Origin: Anaspis maculata
Lineage: Eukaryota > Arthropoda > Insecta > Coleoptera > Scraptiidae
NCBI GenBank assembly: GCA_949128115.1
Contig: OX421962.1
Span: forward strand, 74,550,735 to 74,614,734
Direction: 5' to 3'
Length of the DNA stretch: 64,000 bases
The notes under the pieces are model-generated. The model was not told the DNA's origin, did not search any database, and saw nothing but the letters and a program-made list of their open reading frames with translations. Below, in pieces: positions 1 through 11,430 of the stretch (the first letter of the stretch is position 1; each line of letters begins with the position of its first letter). Both the position numbers and the translations under genes were made by a program.

Positions 1-60
1 AAAAGAGAGATAACACAACTCAATTTTTATTTTCAATAAAGAGTGCCTGCATAATCACCT

Positions 61-1157
61 AACACCGAAATTCCGAAATATATCATCATCCAGACCAAGA
101 ACAGAACTCCGTCAGCAATAACCGCAGTACACCAAGCAAAGATAATTTGGATCAAACAAGAACTCAAACATCATTACAACAAGTCGGACGTCATCAATCT
201 TAAACTTAAGCTAACGTATTTTAAGTTATGCGAAATTTTACACACCGTTGAATTTACCACTTTAGAAGACAACATACGACAAAAAGTATACGAGCTAGGA
301 ACGATAAAATTCAACAGAATAACAGACAAGCTAAAAAGACTCACAGCTGAATCGCAAAGTCAAATACCAAAGCACAAAACACAATTCTCAGATCATAAAT
401 TCTATAATCGTTATACCAACTTGAGCAATTTCCAGTTATCACCTGATGACCAAAAAATCTTGGAACTAGGTTTGAAATTCAACCTACCGCCAGAACCAAG
501 AGCTATTGTTAAGAACTTTGAACTACTCGCAGTTAGTGCTGAGAAAACACTCAAAAACACACAGTTACACAACAAATCACTCACTAAGTCTAGAATTCAA
601 GTCCATTTATTCGACCACCTGAGTTCCTTCAAAATGAAGAACACAAGACAAATAACGACGCTTTATAGAACTGTTAGAACCTTCAAGAAGAAAATTGATA
701 CGAATAATCTCATATTAGTTGAAGCAGACAAAGGCAACAGCGTTGTTATAATGGACAAACCAACATATAATACTAAAGTCGAAGATTTCCTTCAGTCTGG
801 TGACTTCTCTCGTGAAACGAAGAATCCACAAAATGCATACATTAAAAATCTCAAATCATCTCTCCAATCGACTTCTGAAACTTTATCTGAATTCAACATA
901 AGTCCGAAGAACCTCATTCCGATGAATCCACAAATTCCAAGACTTTATGGTCTTCCCAAAGTTCATAAAACCAACACACCAATAAGATCACTATTATCCT
1001 ACACTGGTTCACCATGTAGCCTGTTGTCACCATGGCTCAATACAGTAATTAGGAATCTTACTGAATTCACCAATGAACACTCGATTAAAAACTCCATTGA
1101 ACTAGCCCAAAAAACTTAAGAATGTTGATTTGTTTCCCTCTGTCCATGGAGAAGAAT
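61..1157 (+). pseudogene. Penelope-like element reverse transcriptase, N-terminal part
   Basis: Remnant of the polyprotein of a Penelope-like retroelement, which in the family carries a telomerase-related reverse transcriptase plus a GIY-YIG nuclease. Frame 1 is open from about position 40 to 1119 with no convincing initiator ATG, so the 5' end is probably missing. Family landmarks: a basic helical N-terminus, then FYNRYTNLS and ILELGLKFNLPP (about 397-490), EADKGNSVVIMD (about 721-756), and the conserved RLYGLPKVHK block (about 940-970) followed by RSLLSYTGSP. After a stop at 1117-1119 the protein continues in another frame as VDLFPSV, the region of the first catalytic aspartate (motif A). 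It then runs into the hAT insertion at 1166. Identification as Penelope-like is firm; it is inactive because of the frameshift and insertions. Confidence 0.88.
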
Positions 1158-1165
1158 GTATCATG

Positions 1166-2092
1166 CAGGGCCGATTCTGAGTGGTGTGCTAGGAGTGCCC
1201 CTGCACAAGGGCGGCCAAAATTCAAGGGCGGCGAAAGGTCGCCCAATTTTTTTAAACGAAAAATTGAGTGTCGAAAAAGAAACTGATATTATGATTTTCG
1301 AAACCTGGCGGCCGCCCTGGGTAAATTTTGAATTTTTAGTGCCGAAAAAAATACAACAGGGGTTGTCAAGAATGCAGGCGAGGCAGCCGCCCTGCGTCAA
1401 CTATTATAGATATTAGAGTTTTTACTCAGAAAGTATCTGAGGAAGGACAAGAATTTTCATCTCTTGGTAACATTTCGGATAGTCTGTTTGGCTGATCAGC
1501 TTGCGCTCTGCGCAGGGTTTATTTGACAAATAGCCCATTCAAAATAGCCTATATATAAGTATACCCAATACCTTCTACTCACAGACCTACTACTTACCTT
1601 CCATATACCAAATATGTATTAGGTTTGTTAAGTATTTTTTGTTTTCAGAATTTTGCAAGTTGTTGTGTTTTCAAGATTATAGGTATTCTACTAATAATTA
1701 TGACATTTTTCTGGGTTTTGTCTTCTTATCAATAAACAAGCCACCTATTTGAACAGCTTTTTCTGATCATATTCAACTACAAAATCAATATACCTATGAA
1801 TTGGTATAAGTGCCCAAAAACTAATCTATAGGGTATGCCGAGGGGTATGCTGAAGTGAGGTGGCTATGGAGGCACCTTGATCCTCGGCGCAAAATAGATT
1901 GTAATTGTTTATAATTTTGCTTAAAATGGAGGGGCCTTGACAGTTTCAGGCCCTTGAAGTGAAAAAAATCGTCTGCGGCGCAATTTCTAGGGGACCCGGA
2001 CGCCCCCGCCAGAAAAGTACTGCGGGGTTACAACTGGGGGGCGGCCAAATATTTTTCGCACAAGGGCGGCCGACAAGCCAGAATCGGCCCTG
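1166..2092. mobile_element. Non-autonomous hAT-type element (927 bp) inserted in the Penelope-like element
   Basis: Terminal inverted repeats CAGGGCCGATTCTG at 1166-1179 and CAGAATCGGCCCTG at 2079-2092 match perfectly. They are flanked by a perfect 8-bp target duplication GTATCATG at 1158-1165 and 2093-2100. CAGGG-type ends with 8-bp duplications are the hAT hallmark. Subterminal AAGGGCGGCC motifs occur near both ends (about 1206-1215 and 2062-2072). No transposase-like reading frame is visible, so it would depend on a hAT transposase supplied in trans. The Penelope-like coding sequence resumes directly after the right duplication, which makes this insertion younger than its host. Confidence 0.93.
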
Positions 2093-2245
2093 GTATCATG
2101 ATTAACAGAGAGATAATATTCAACAACAACATCCCAACACATCACACCCTGGACATATGCACTCTTCTGGGAAAATCACTTCAACAAAATTATTTCAAGT
2201 TTAATGATACCATCTACAATACAAATCTATGGGCAGCAACCTATA
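2093..2245 (+). pseudogene. Penelope-like reverse transcriptase, middle fragment
   Basis: Directly after the hAT target duplication the Penelope-like protein resumes: a stretch reading LDICTLLGKSLQQNYFKF (about 2149-2203) matches the conserved region between RT motifs A and B, where family members have a NYF-F core. It breaks off at about 2240, before the usual glycine-rich motif B, where a LINE 3' end is inserted. Motif B is not visible on either side of that insert, so a deletion accompanied or preceded it. Confidence 0.7.
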
Positions 2246-2585
2246 ATAAATAATAAATAAATAAATAAATCTTTATTTCTCTTAGGACTGTAGGTACAGC
2301 ATGAGAATTGTCACACAATATGATTTGGTCAGAGATATAGAGAATATAGAGTAAAACGTCAACAAATCACAATATATAAAAATTACACTCAAATATCACA
2401 GATACACTTTGGCTAATTTATTATCTAATGTCGTACAATCAAGATATTCTTGGATTGAGTAAAAATTATGAGCTAGAAGCAATGATTTAATTTTGTTTTT
2501 AAATCACCTCTTCTTGCTGAAATCTTCATGTCTAATCTAGAATAAAAACTTTTTGACTCTCCATGAACAAATAAAATACAGTTTT
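2246..2585 (-). mobile_element. 3' end of a non-LTR retrotransposon, minus strand, with (AATAAA)n tail
   Basis: On the minus strand the segment ends in a run of AATAAA-like units (visible on the plus strand as repeated AATA and TTTATT at 2246-2275). This is the usual 3' tail of many insect LINEs. Upstream on the minus strand there is a short decayed C-terminal coding stretch in two frames, including AHNFYSIQEYLDC, which resembles the extreme C-terminus of CR1/RTE-type ORF2 proteins. It separates the Penelope-like RT middle fragment from its catalytic YVDD block. No clear target duplication is visible. The clade is uncertain. Confidence 0.55.
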
Positions 2586-3560
2586 ACTTCAGATTATGTT
2601 GATGATATACTCACCGGATTCAAATGAGCTGATGAAGAACTTCAAGAATTTCTTCAATACATGAGTGATCTCCACCCCAACATAAATTTCACTTTCGAAA
2701 AAGAAGCAAACAAATCTCTACCATTCTTAGATCTGGTTCTCACCAGAATGAACAAGACCTTAGATTTTCAAATATATAGAAAACCAACAACATCTGATGG
2801 AGTTATTCCCAGCAGTTTCTGTCACCCCTTCCGGACCAAAATTGCTGTATTCCACACCCTTTTCACCAGGCTATTCAAAATTTCTTTAAAAGAAGAAAAC
2901 TTCAAAGAGCAGAAAAGCAGAAAACTAATACAATAATATATTACAAATAGCTGTCAACAATGGATATAACATCAAATCCATCCAAAAAGTCTTCAACCAC
3001 CATCTTTATAAACATTTCACCACATCAGTCTACCAGAACTGCCTCACTCCTCGTTCATAGAGATCATTACATTTTTTCGGAATACCATCATACGACATTG
3101 CAAACATCCTGAATGAAAGCAATGATTCACTTATTATTGGCTATAAAACGAATAACACCTTACGCAAATGGCTCTCTTGTCCCAAAGACCCCGTTTCAGT
3201 TAACGAAAGATCTGGAGTTTACAAGTTGTCGTGTGGATCATGCAACTGTACATACACTGGCGAAACCGGAAGAGACTTCCAGCAAAGGGTCCGAGAACAT
3301 AATGCGGAAATTTTGAAATCAAAAAAGATACGATAATTCGAAGCGAAATCAAACATAGCTAGTCATGTTATTACAGCCAATCATCCATCTATTCTGAAAA
3401 AGTTCTCCTAGAATCCCTCGAAATTTGTCGTACCATTTTTGAAGATCAAGAAAAATGCCTTGACGACCAAATCCAAGACCTAGAAGGAAGAGAGACTTTT
3501 AATATATTACTTCATGCAGCAACTAGATATACCTCAAACTGAACTCTCCCAACCTCTCGT
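2586..3560 (+). pseudogene. Penelope-like element, RT catalytic block and GIY-YIG endonuclease
   Basis: The C-terminal half of the same element. The RT catalytic motif C reads YVDDILTG (about 2594-2617) and is followed by an in-frame TGA. The frame then continues through LPFLDL and IYRKPTTSDGVIPSS (about 2720-2820), conserved thumb-region signatures of Penelope-like RTs. After frameshifts, a GIY-YIG-type nuclease is recognisable at about 3216-3310: VYKLSCGSC, then the TYTGETGR core, then R-V-R-E-H. In active elements this domain nicks target DNA for insertion. The Tyr, Gly and Arg positions are present. Downstream SNIASHVITANHPS is also family-typical. Stops and frameshifts make it a pseudogene. 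Confidence 0.85.
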
Positions 3561-3631
3561 CTTGTGAACTGTTGAGTCAAGCTTTTGAAGTTCTTCTTCG
3601 ACACCATATTATTTCAACATGAACATATATC

Positions 3632-4713
3632 AATGGGATGTTTTCCTGACAGGTTCTCAATAGATGTCCCTGGTAGTTCGTAAGGGGCTGAGAAACATTC
3701 AATTATCATAAATTGGCGACACTGACGCAGTTCGGCTGCCCTGATATTTCAGCGGGATTTTTGAATGTGACGGTTCTGCAACAGGTTGCGGTCGTTGCCA
3801 TAGAGTCGTTGCCAAATATGCCGAATGCTAAATTGTCTATGTGGCAGCTGTTGTCAGTTCCAGATTTCCCATTCCCGTATCATCACGCACGGCCTTTGTA
3901 CGAAAGCTCCTTGGTGCTGAACAGCTTGGTATAAGTGAAGATACAATAATAGAAATCGATTGAACATGGAACACAATTTTCTTATTGCTGGGTGATGTGA
4001 CGAAATTGCGGTATAAATTTATGTTCACACAAAGAAGAGAGAAGCACGCACCCTGTGAAAGGCGCGGCCACAAATGGTTTTGTGAATAACTTCGTAGCTT
4101 GAGAGCCTGAAGAGACTAGAAGGTATAGTGCAGACTGCAGACTACAACCAGAGAGTAGCCACAACCACTAAATTGAACGTAAACTTCAGCGCGCTCTGCG
4201 AGGAGGTCGAGTGAAAGCCATGCAAATTATTTTAGGAACGTTTTTAATAAACAAGATTAAGTAAAAACCACCAGGTTTTATCAATGATTCTAACTCGTAT
4301 TCTCATGTCGCCTTTTCTTTCACACAAAGCAGGAAGCAGGAGGAGACCAGAACCATAACACCCAAACTAAACTCTGTTGAGCATCTTCAGACGAGCACTT
4401 CGGCGAAGTGTTGAATTCAAAATTAAGTAGCGTCAGTTGCACTTTCTTATTCCTTGACCTTACAGGCATGGTTTTGCTGCAGTTTACGTTCGTTGTTATT
4501 GTTCAACGAACAAAGAATGGCCAGCGAAACTCAACACTTCAGACTTTGACACTTTTGATAAACGTCGCTCAATTTTTTGGGTTACATTTCAATTTTGAAC
4601 GATAACAAGCAGTCGATTGAGCTGTCAACATACAGAACACAAATGTTCCCAAGCCCCTTACGAACCACTAGGGACATCTAGCAGAGTTTCTTCAACTACG
4701 CTGAAAACATCCC
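3632..4713. repeat. 1.1 kb element bounded by about 75-bp imperfect inverted repeats
   Basis: AATGGGATGTTTTC (about 3634-3648) and its reverse complement CTGAAAACATCCCATT (about 4699-4714) bound the segment. A second shared block GATGTCCCTGGTAGTTCG (about 3663) pairs with CGAACCACTAGGGACATC (about 4661). The repeats are roughly 80 percent alike, with small indels. The interior (3720-4600) shows no recognisable protein domain; the short frames at 3713-3934 and 4408-4605 look like chance. I see no target duplication, so the superfamily is unknown. Confidence 0.5.
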
Positions 4714-5195
4714 ATTCACCACACATCACTCCCTCATAGATTTGTTAGTTTTAGCTGGTAGCTCCACTTATGGTTTAGCTCAAGTTTTATTGTTCTTATT
4801 CTGCGGCTTGGTCAACAAAGTTTCTGCAGCGTAGGTACTCATGTTACTTCGACATTAAAAAAAAAATTATTTGTCAAATTGACAACTTTTTTGCTGCGAC
4901 CATTTTGGATTTCTATGTAAGACCTACTGCCTGAAATTTATATACTGTTCTATTGTCGGCGGACCCTTTTCTACTCCTGACACTATTACATACCCTTATT
5001 TTACCTAGTAGACGACGTCTTGACAATGGCTCAATGCCGAAACGCCCGTCGACACAATAAATGATATAAAAACAAGTGTGGCAAGACTTTAAGAAAAAAC
5101 CCTTATCTTTAATATATTTGAAAGCCACTTCAAGAAAACGGTACATCAATGCTGAAAACATACTTGATTATCAAGAAAATAGATCATCCATTCTA
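4714..5195. other. Spacer with hammerhead-ribozyme-like motif
   Basis: No gene. At about 5013-5047 the sequence CTTGACAATGGCTCAATG followed by CCGAAACG has the layout of hammerhead core I, a short stem (GGC/GCC with a 5-nt loop) and the GAAAC core II. Elements of the Penelope group are known to carry hammerhead ribozymes near their ends, and this lies downstream of one. The first core departs from CUGANGA, so activity is doubtful. The rest of the interval is AT-rich with nothing recognised. Confidence 0.3.
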
Positions 5196-6648
5196 GTTGC
5201 AGCGGTACGCTAGCAAAATGACCCTGATTCTGCATTTTGTGATACTGCAATGAAATTTGGCATATGCCAACTACGTAGAATTTCAAGTGATTTGACCCGC
5301 AGCACTCAAAAATTTGTCCATTAGGGGGCGACTGGGGGCCCCTCCAAATTTCAAGATGTCAGTGTTTTTACCATGCACCATTCAGTACCGCCCTATCTAC
5401 CGTACAGGACCTAAACAACTTTGTTCTTGACCATCATAACATTTTTCGTCATGTCAATTCCATTCTTCTTACAGAAAAAAATTATTTCTTTGTCTGGTCA
5501 ACAAGTCGAGAAATATATATTTTTTTGGACCACAAATAGATTGTTGAGTCGTTTTTGTGTGATCATCCATAAATCCGCATCCCCTTGATTCATTTATGAA
5601 AACAAAAGTTTTGCTGTTCTATTCTTTAACGAAGGGGTGACCTCAACTTATCATTATTTTCAACATTACCTATTTCAATGTTTTATCCCTAAAAATATGA
5701 TTATTATTATACTAATATATAGCTTGATGTTTTCTTTAACGGTTTGGATGATGAAACGACCTCAGATTCCACCTGGAAGCCGTGCATATTAATTTTTCTG
5801 CAAGGCCGTCAAATTTGGCATTTTTGATTTTCTACCGGGAGCGGCCAAAATGTCAATACACACCACTCCGCCCAAGAGCACCGGTTGCGGTACTTTCGCA
5901 TCAACTCTCATTTCAGTATCACAAAATGCAAAATTGTTAGGCGTGAATATCGTTTTCCGCTAGAGCAAACCGGTGCTCTTGGGCGGAGTGGTGTGTATTG
6001 ACATTTTGGCCGCTCCCGCTAGAAAATCAAAAATGCCAAATTTGACGGCCTTGCAGAAAAATTATTATGTACGGCTTCCAGGTGGAATCTGAGGCAGTTT
6101 CATCATCCACATCGTTGAAGAGAACTTCAAGCTGTATATAAGTATAACAATAATCATACTTACCGAGGTAAAACATTGAAAAAGGTAATGTTGAAAATAA
6201 TGGTAAGTTGAAGTCACTCCTTTGTTGAAAAATAGTACTGCAAAAGTTTTCTTTTCATAAATGAATCAAGGGGAAGCGGATTCATCGATGATCGCACAAA
6301 AACTACTCAACAATCTATTGGTGGTCCAAAAAAAAATTATTTTTCAATTTGTTGACCAGGCAAAGAAATTATTTTTTTTCTATAAGAAGAATGGAATTGA
6401 CATGACGAAAAATGTTATGATGATCAAGAACAAAGTTGTTTAGGTTCTGTACGGTAGATAGGACGGTACTGAATGGCGCATGGGAAAAATTCGGACATCT
6501 TGAAATTTTGAGGGGGCCCCAGTCGCCCCCTAATGGACAAATTTTTGAGTGCTGCGGGTCAAATCACTTGAAATTTTATGTAGTTTGCATATGCCAAATT
6601 TCATTGCAGTATCACAAAATGCAGAATCAAAAAGCGTACCGCTGCAAC
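5196..6648. repeat. Long palindrome A (about 1.45 kb, arms about 0.69 kb)
   Basis: GTTGCAGCGGTACGC at 5196 is mirrored by GCGTACCGCTGCAAC at 6634-6648. The arms stay alignable inward to CAAGAGCACCGGT (about 5873-5885) and ACCGGTGCTCTTG (about 5967-5979), leaving a spacer of about 85 bp. Arm identity looks high, near 90 percent by eye. The spacer contains CAGTATCACAAAATGC, a third partial copy of a motif present near both outer ends. There is no coding potential beyond short chance frames. The terminal motif GCATTTTGTGAT followed by ATGAAATTTGGCATA recurs at the ends of palindrome C (25.4-27.5 kb). Confidence 0.85.
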
Positions 6649-7124
6649 GTTTTGTTTTATAAAACTAGAAGTTCTGTCGTCAACTAACTGGAATTGACCA
6701 AAAGGAATTTCAGTGTGTTGAATTAACACAACATTTGTAGAACCTGAGTAATTTTCAGCGGTGACTTTGGAAAAACGGAAGTTTTCAGCGCATGGGAAAG
6801 CATCCGCTTTCAGCAGCCAGCGGCTGTCGGAGTGAACGGGTCCATACACTTCCTGTAGTTCACCGATGCTCACGCAATAATTATTGTTCATCTATGGTCC
6901 TTCAGAAAATCCCTGAGAACTAATTTAGCAGCGAAAATGTTCGCTTCCCACCTTGAAGACATCCTATATACTAGAGTAAAAATACGCTTCCCGCGTATCC
7001 TCAACGGTAAAGATTTGCCTATGTAATAGTACGCTTCCCGCAGCCTGCTAAGGGTTGGGAAGCTTGGATTATGAGACATTTGGGTCTTAAAATCTGTCGT
7101 TAAGCCAGGGTCCAAAACTCACTA
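6649..7124. other. Unassigned spacer
   Basis: No recognisable gene, RNA or mobile-element end. Short frames on both strands (6601-6891, 6888-7115) have no family resemblance I can name. Confidence 0.5.
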
Positions 7125-7315
7125 TTTTGGTTTCCACCCTGCATGAGGACTTGAAGTGCCATACTTTTTTGGGTGCCCATGATACGTTTTGTATCGAGCA
7201 GTCCAAGACCGCCATCTTGGGAAAACGGTGCCGAATATGTAGTTCTTGTACCTAATTCTTTCCCATCACCGGCAACTCCAGCTGGAAAAATAACATTGAA
7301 CAACAAAATTCCTTA

Positions 7316-7444
7316 TAGCTGTATTATACTACACAATTTCTTGAACAATCTGTCAATTAAACAATCGAGTTCATTGTTTCTTGACACTATTTTGGCAGAT
7401 TGTTCAAGAAATTGTACAAGAAATTGTGTAGTGTAATACAGCTA
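7316..7444. mobile_element. 129-bp hairpin MITE, PIF/Harbinger-like
   Basis: TAGCTGTATTATACTACACA at 7316 is mirrored by TGTGTAGTGTAATACAGCTA ending at 7444, and the pairing continues through AATTTCTTG/CAAGAAATT. The flanks are TTA at 7313-7315 and TTA at 7445-7447, matching the 3-bp TTA/TWA duplication made by PIF/Harbinger transposases. The corresponding place in the right arm of the surrounding 3.2 kb element lacks it, so it inserted after the arms formed. No coding sequence. Confidence 0.75.
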
Positions 7445-8415
7445 TTATACATAGATATCATTCAGCACCATCTTTTGAAAGGTCTCGTTACTCCTAATAT
7501 GACAGTTTATAATTCAGCTATGGCTGATTTCTGTATTTGTTATTTTCGAGTACACTCGGTGATATTTATTCAAACCGGACCTCACGTCACTGTCTTTCTT
7601 GAGTACCTTGCTAGAAACGCTGCTCTTAGCGGCATTTTGATGTCTATCCGTCCGTCTGCCCACCGGTCCTTCTGTCTGCCTGTGTGACATGTACTCAGTT
7701 GAGAAGGAAAATAAGAGGAAATACCTCCCTGCTTGTGAACTGAGACATGCCACCTCCACTCCACTGGTCACATCTGTGGATAGAGTTCTGGCACCGCAGT
7801 TCAAAAATTTTTTGAAAATTATGCCAGAATATTTGTCAATTGAATGGGACCGGCCCATGTCAAAGGTTACGTCATGGCTACGAGCAAGAGTAACGATAGC
7901 GACTCTGCGAGCAAGCAGTATGTGTTTTTTTTTTTTAGATTTGTCGTCATTTTGTTCATCATCTTGAAATTTATTGAAGTGGTCCGATTCTGATTAAATT
8001 CGAAACCCAAGTACTCGTGTCTTGTGTAGCACTGATGGTTTCTATGTTAGTTCCACATTTGCGCCATCTTGACGCGTCACATGAAAATTAATGTCCAGCT
8101 GTCACAACATCATTTTATTCAAATATTTCCTGAACCTTACGAACCTTACACAACAAAACAAATGGAAATAAGTACGAACTTGAGTTCTGTAAAACAATAA
8201 TCTAGAAGGAAATTTTTTCTAAGGTAGGTAACAAAAACAAAAAATTTAAAGAATGGAACTGTTCCCTCTATATGAACTATGAAGATGTTGGTTGACTCTT
8301 CTTTCACGTCACTTCACGATCAATTGAAACACAAAAGCAACTCGAAATGTTTGTTTGTCAGCTTTACTGTGGAAAGCAAAGGTACAGTAGCATCAATGAA
8401 TTACAATGAAGAACA

Positions 8416-8715
8416 TTGCTGGCCAAAGCACTTGAAGGGCGAGGATTTGAAACATTCGAAAAGGTACATTGTGTGGCTGAAGGTGGGAGCAATCGTAGAA
8501 TTGATATCATTGCCATCAATAGGAAAAAGAGGAAGGGCTACATTTTGGACCCGGCAATACGATTCGAAGAAAAACAAGGGCAGCCTCGAGAAGTCCATCT
8601 TGAGAAATGCTCCATCTACGAGCCCACAATCCCCTACATTGAAGAAAAATATGCACTTGAAAAAGTTAAGTGTATAGGATTGATGATTGGTGCGCGGGGG
8701 ACCATTCCTAATTTT
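8416..8715 (+). pseudogene. R2-type restriction-like endonuclease domain fragment (copy 1)
   Basis: In frame from about 8416 the translation resembles the C-terminal restriction-like endonuclease of R2-group non-LTR retrotransposons. That domain cleaves the target site and has a PD-(D/E)XK fold. Visible landmarks: LLAKALEGRGFETFEKVH, then RRIDIIAINRKKRKGYILDP (aspartates of the catalytic centre), AIRFEE, and GARGTI. The same order occurs in the fragments at 11.5 and 30.1 kb. The upstream zinc-finger part seen at 30.3 kb is not recognisable here, and the frame decays after about 8700. It sits in the core of the long-arm element. Identification rests on the shared pattern, not on a search. Confidence 0.65.
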
Positions 8716-8983
8716 TTCATATTGAATTTTTGTACTTTTTTCCGGATTCCTTGTTCTCTAGCGAAGGATATTGCAGTAACCGTGTTGCAAGACTCCAAGA
8801 CTCTATTGAAATTTCAAAACATCATTTTTATCAAAACGAAAATTGAAATTGGAAATTAAAAAGATCTTTTCAAAATTATATTCAACACACTATATAAATG
8901 GCTTTGTTAAAAGCAGGTCAAATTGTTTGGCAAGGTTGTTCATACTGTTGAATAAGTATGTAATTTTTTGTTTATTCTTTCGG

Positions 8984-9330
8984 TTCAAGAAACGATCCAT
9001 GGAAAACCACAGCCTGCCCCCGTGTAGGAATACGCTCCGGCAACACATAAAAAAAGCAAATTATCAAGCTCTTGTTTGTAGAAAATGCCTGTGGACTGAA
9101 TTTGATATTCCACTACCTCAGCAACACGGATGGATTATGGAAACTACTGAAGAAAAAGCGCTTCTCAATGTGGAATGTGTCACCTGCCCCTGAAACTATT
9201 GTCGAATTCATGTTTTGTTCCTGCTCCAGAACATGTTTTATGTCTTCATGTCCGTGCATGCAAAATGTCTTGAGATGTACAGACATAATTATGCAAAATC
9301 AAGAACTGTGCCAACTACGAGGAAGTTGAG
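8984..9330 (+). pseudogene. Fragment with CXC-like cysteine-rich tail
   Basis: Two overlapping frames give one protein-like stretch: HIKKANYQALV (about 9041-9073), then HGWIMETTEEKALLNVE in one frame. After a one-base shift, PAPETIVEFMFCSCSRTC continues into a Cys-rich run (SCPCMQNVLRCTDIIM, about 9249-9296). The order of a PAPE(T/A) block followed by C-x-C spaced cysteines is familiar from uncharacterised insect proteins and from tesmin/CXC-type zinc-binding regions. The function is unknown. Frame breaks and missing terminal cysteines make it a pseudogene. It lies just downstream of the nuclease fragment; whether the two were ever one gene is not shown. Confidence 0.45.
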
Positions 9331-10365
9331 ACTGAAAACGATATTTCAACTACATAATTGCGACTCTAGTTATGAAGACGAAGAAGAAGAATCATCACCT
9401 TCAAAAAAAGAGCAGTTTTATTTTTAAAAATTTTTTTTATACCTACCTCATAAAATGATTTTTATGAATTTTTGTTCTACAGAGCCCGAGTTCCTACTCA
9501 TTTCCGTTCGTTTTGTTCTGTAAAAATCAAAAGGTTCAGAAAATATTAGAATAAATTGATTTTGTGACAGCTTGAGATTAATTTTATGTTATGACTCGGC
9601 ATGATGGCGAGAATCGTGTAGCTAACACAGAAATAGAAACTATCATAGCTACCCAAGACACGAGTAAGTAGGTTCCAAATGTCATCAGAATCGGACTACT
9701 CCAACAAATTTCAACATGGCGGACAAAATGGCGAAGGATCAAAAGACAGCATTAAAATCACACTTTTTTCTAATAAAACATGAGTGTCATAAGAAAATCG
9801 AATCACTTTTGAGAAAGTTTGATATTTCGGATAAAGATGATGGCGACGGTTTGAGAAAAAATCTTATAAAGTATATTTATTTGTGTTCAAAAAAAAATCT
9901 TATCTTCATTCTTAGGTAAGAATACAAGAGAAATCGATTTTTACTACGTTGTCTCGTTAGGAACAATTACCTGATATAAGGCAAACAGTAAAACCAGTGG
10001 ACAGACGAACGTCAGACATCAAAATGCCACTAACAGCAGCGTTTCTGGCAAAGTAGGCTAGAAAACCAATGACGTGAGGTTCGGTTTGTAATTAATTATC
10101 ACCGAGTGTATTCGAAAATAATGATTAAAGAAATCAGCCATAGCTGAACTATGAACTGTCATTTTGGGTGTAACGAGACCTTTCAAAAAATGGTTTGCCA
10201 TTGCGACGAGAAAAAAATTACAAACCACAAGAACTACATATTGGCGCCATTTTTCCAAGATGGCGGCCTTGAGCCACTCAGTACAAAAACGTATCATTTT
10301 CGCTTATTCTCATGCTAGTACTCTTTCGAGTTCCCAGGATGGAAACCACCCAAGTCTTCTGGCTC

Positions 10366-11430
10366 AACGACTACAGGAACTTTACATTAGTGGCGCACCG
10401 AGCGTCTATGAAGGAAATCTTACTCCTAAGTGTGGTCTTCATCCAACCACACTCTGAACAGGAGAATTAACTATAGTCCAGACGCCGTTTCGTTAACAGC
10501 GCATTCATGTTGGAAACTCCAAAAAAGTGCAATAGATGTTTGAGTCCAAACAAATCAGAGGTTTCAATAACTCGTCCCGGTTCGCTTTCAGCTCAAAAGC
10601 TGTTAAAAATAAAGGAAAAATCGTCACCCAAGAATCCACTCACTATTCGTCGAAGAGTGCTCTCGCCTCTAATACCTTCATTCGTTTTCATCAAACGTTT
10701 CAATTTAATTTTCGAACCATTGCCCCGGAAAATCTGGCGCAATGTATTCATTTGTTTTATTTCAAATTTTATTAGGAAGTTCCGTTTCGCGCAGAACATG
10801 GAACGAGCAGTAAAAACTAAGATGTATTAAAATATACCCATGCCAGCAGCAAGAAAATCGAAAACGGAGAATTCAACAGTATACACAATGATTTTTAGTG
10901 GATTTATTATGTTTTAAAAGAGGTTCTTTTTAAGCATTAAAATGGTTCTTTTCTTTCATTCATCTATAGTGCGAACGAAAAAAAAATCCGTGAGCTAGCC
11001 AGGCTGTGCCCTAGCCGAAAGCAGCTTTACACCTCCGAATTTATTTTGACCAACTCACAGTCTGCCTGAATTACGAATTTATTTGATTGCACCATACTTG
11101 TTTTAGACGAGATGAATCTGAACCAGAAGGGAGGAGAGGGGCCGTAGGTAGGAAACGGTTTTGAGTTCGTTTATTCCCATTTCCCAAAGCCGTTTTATTT
11201 CCAGCAAGCAATTTTTTGGCACGGTGAAGGGAGAAGTAAACAAAGGGCACGGCATAATCCCGATTATACCTGTGTCGCGGTGTTTTTAGCCCTGTGTTTA
11301 TACAACTACACGTGTTTGGGTGATTTGTAATGGACTTAGTAGGATAATAGGTTGATTAAACAAAATAATGCCGATAGCAGCTCTGGGCATAGTATGTCAA
11401 CGGCGTCTATTACATCACTATACCAATGTG
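10366..11430. other. Unassigned AT-rich stretch
   Basis: No recognisable domain, RNA or element end. The frames at 10507-10830 and 10536-10775 overlap each other in different phases with no family signature and look like chance. Short A runs occur near 10980. Confidence 0.5.

Larger units (their letters stand above)
7125..10365. mobile_element. 3.2 kb element with about 0.9-1 kb inverted arms and a coding-derived core
   Basis: The left arm runs from TGGTTTCCACCCTG (about 7130) to roughly 8170. The right arm runs from about 9500 to the reverse complement CAGGATGGAAACCACC (about 10338-10353). Shared blocks include TATGTAGTTCTTGT (7235) / ACAAGAACTACATA (10227), TTGAAAGGTCTCGTTAC (7474) / GTAACGAGACCTTTCAA (10169), and ACTCGTGTCTTG (8013) / CAAGACACGAGT (9655). 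The core (about 8170-9500) holds an R2-type nuclease fragment and a Cys-rich fragment. A Harbinger-like MITE is nested in the left arm only. Superfamily unknown; long arms around foreign coding fragments suggest a foldback-type element that captured sequence. Confidence 0.7.

Noticed and set aside
1161..1416. Two opposite-strand frames at the left end of the hAT MITE
   Set aside because: They lie in the G/C-rich subterminal region of a non-coding element and read in both directions.
10507..10830. Lys/Ser-rich 107-codon frame as a real gene
   Set aside because: A second frame covers the same bases, there is no recognisable domain, and the start context is arbitrary.
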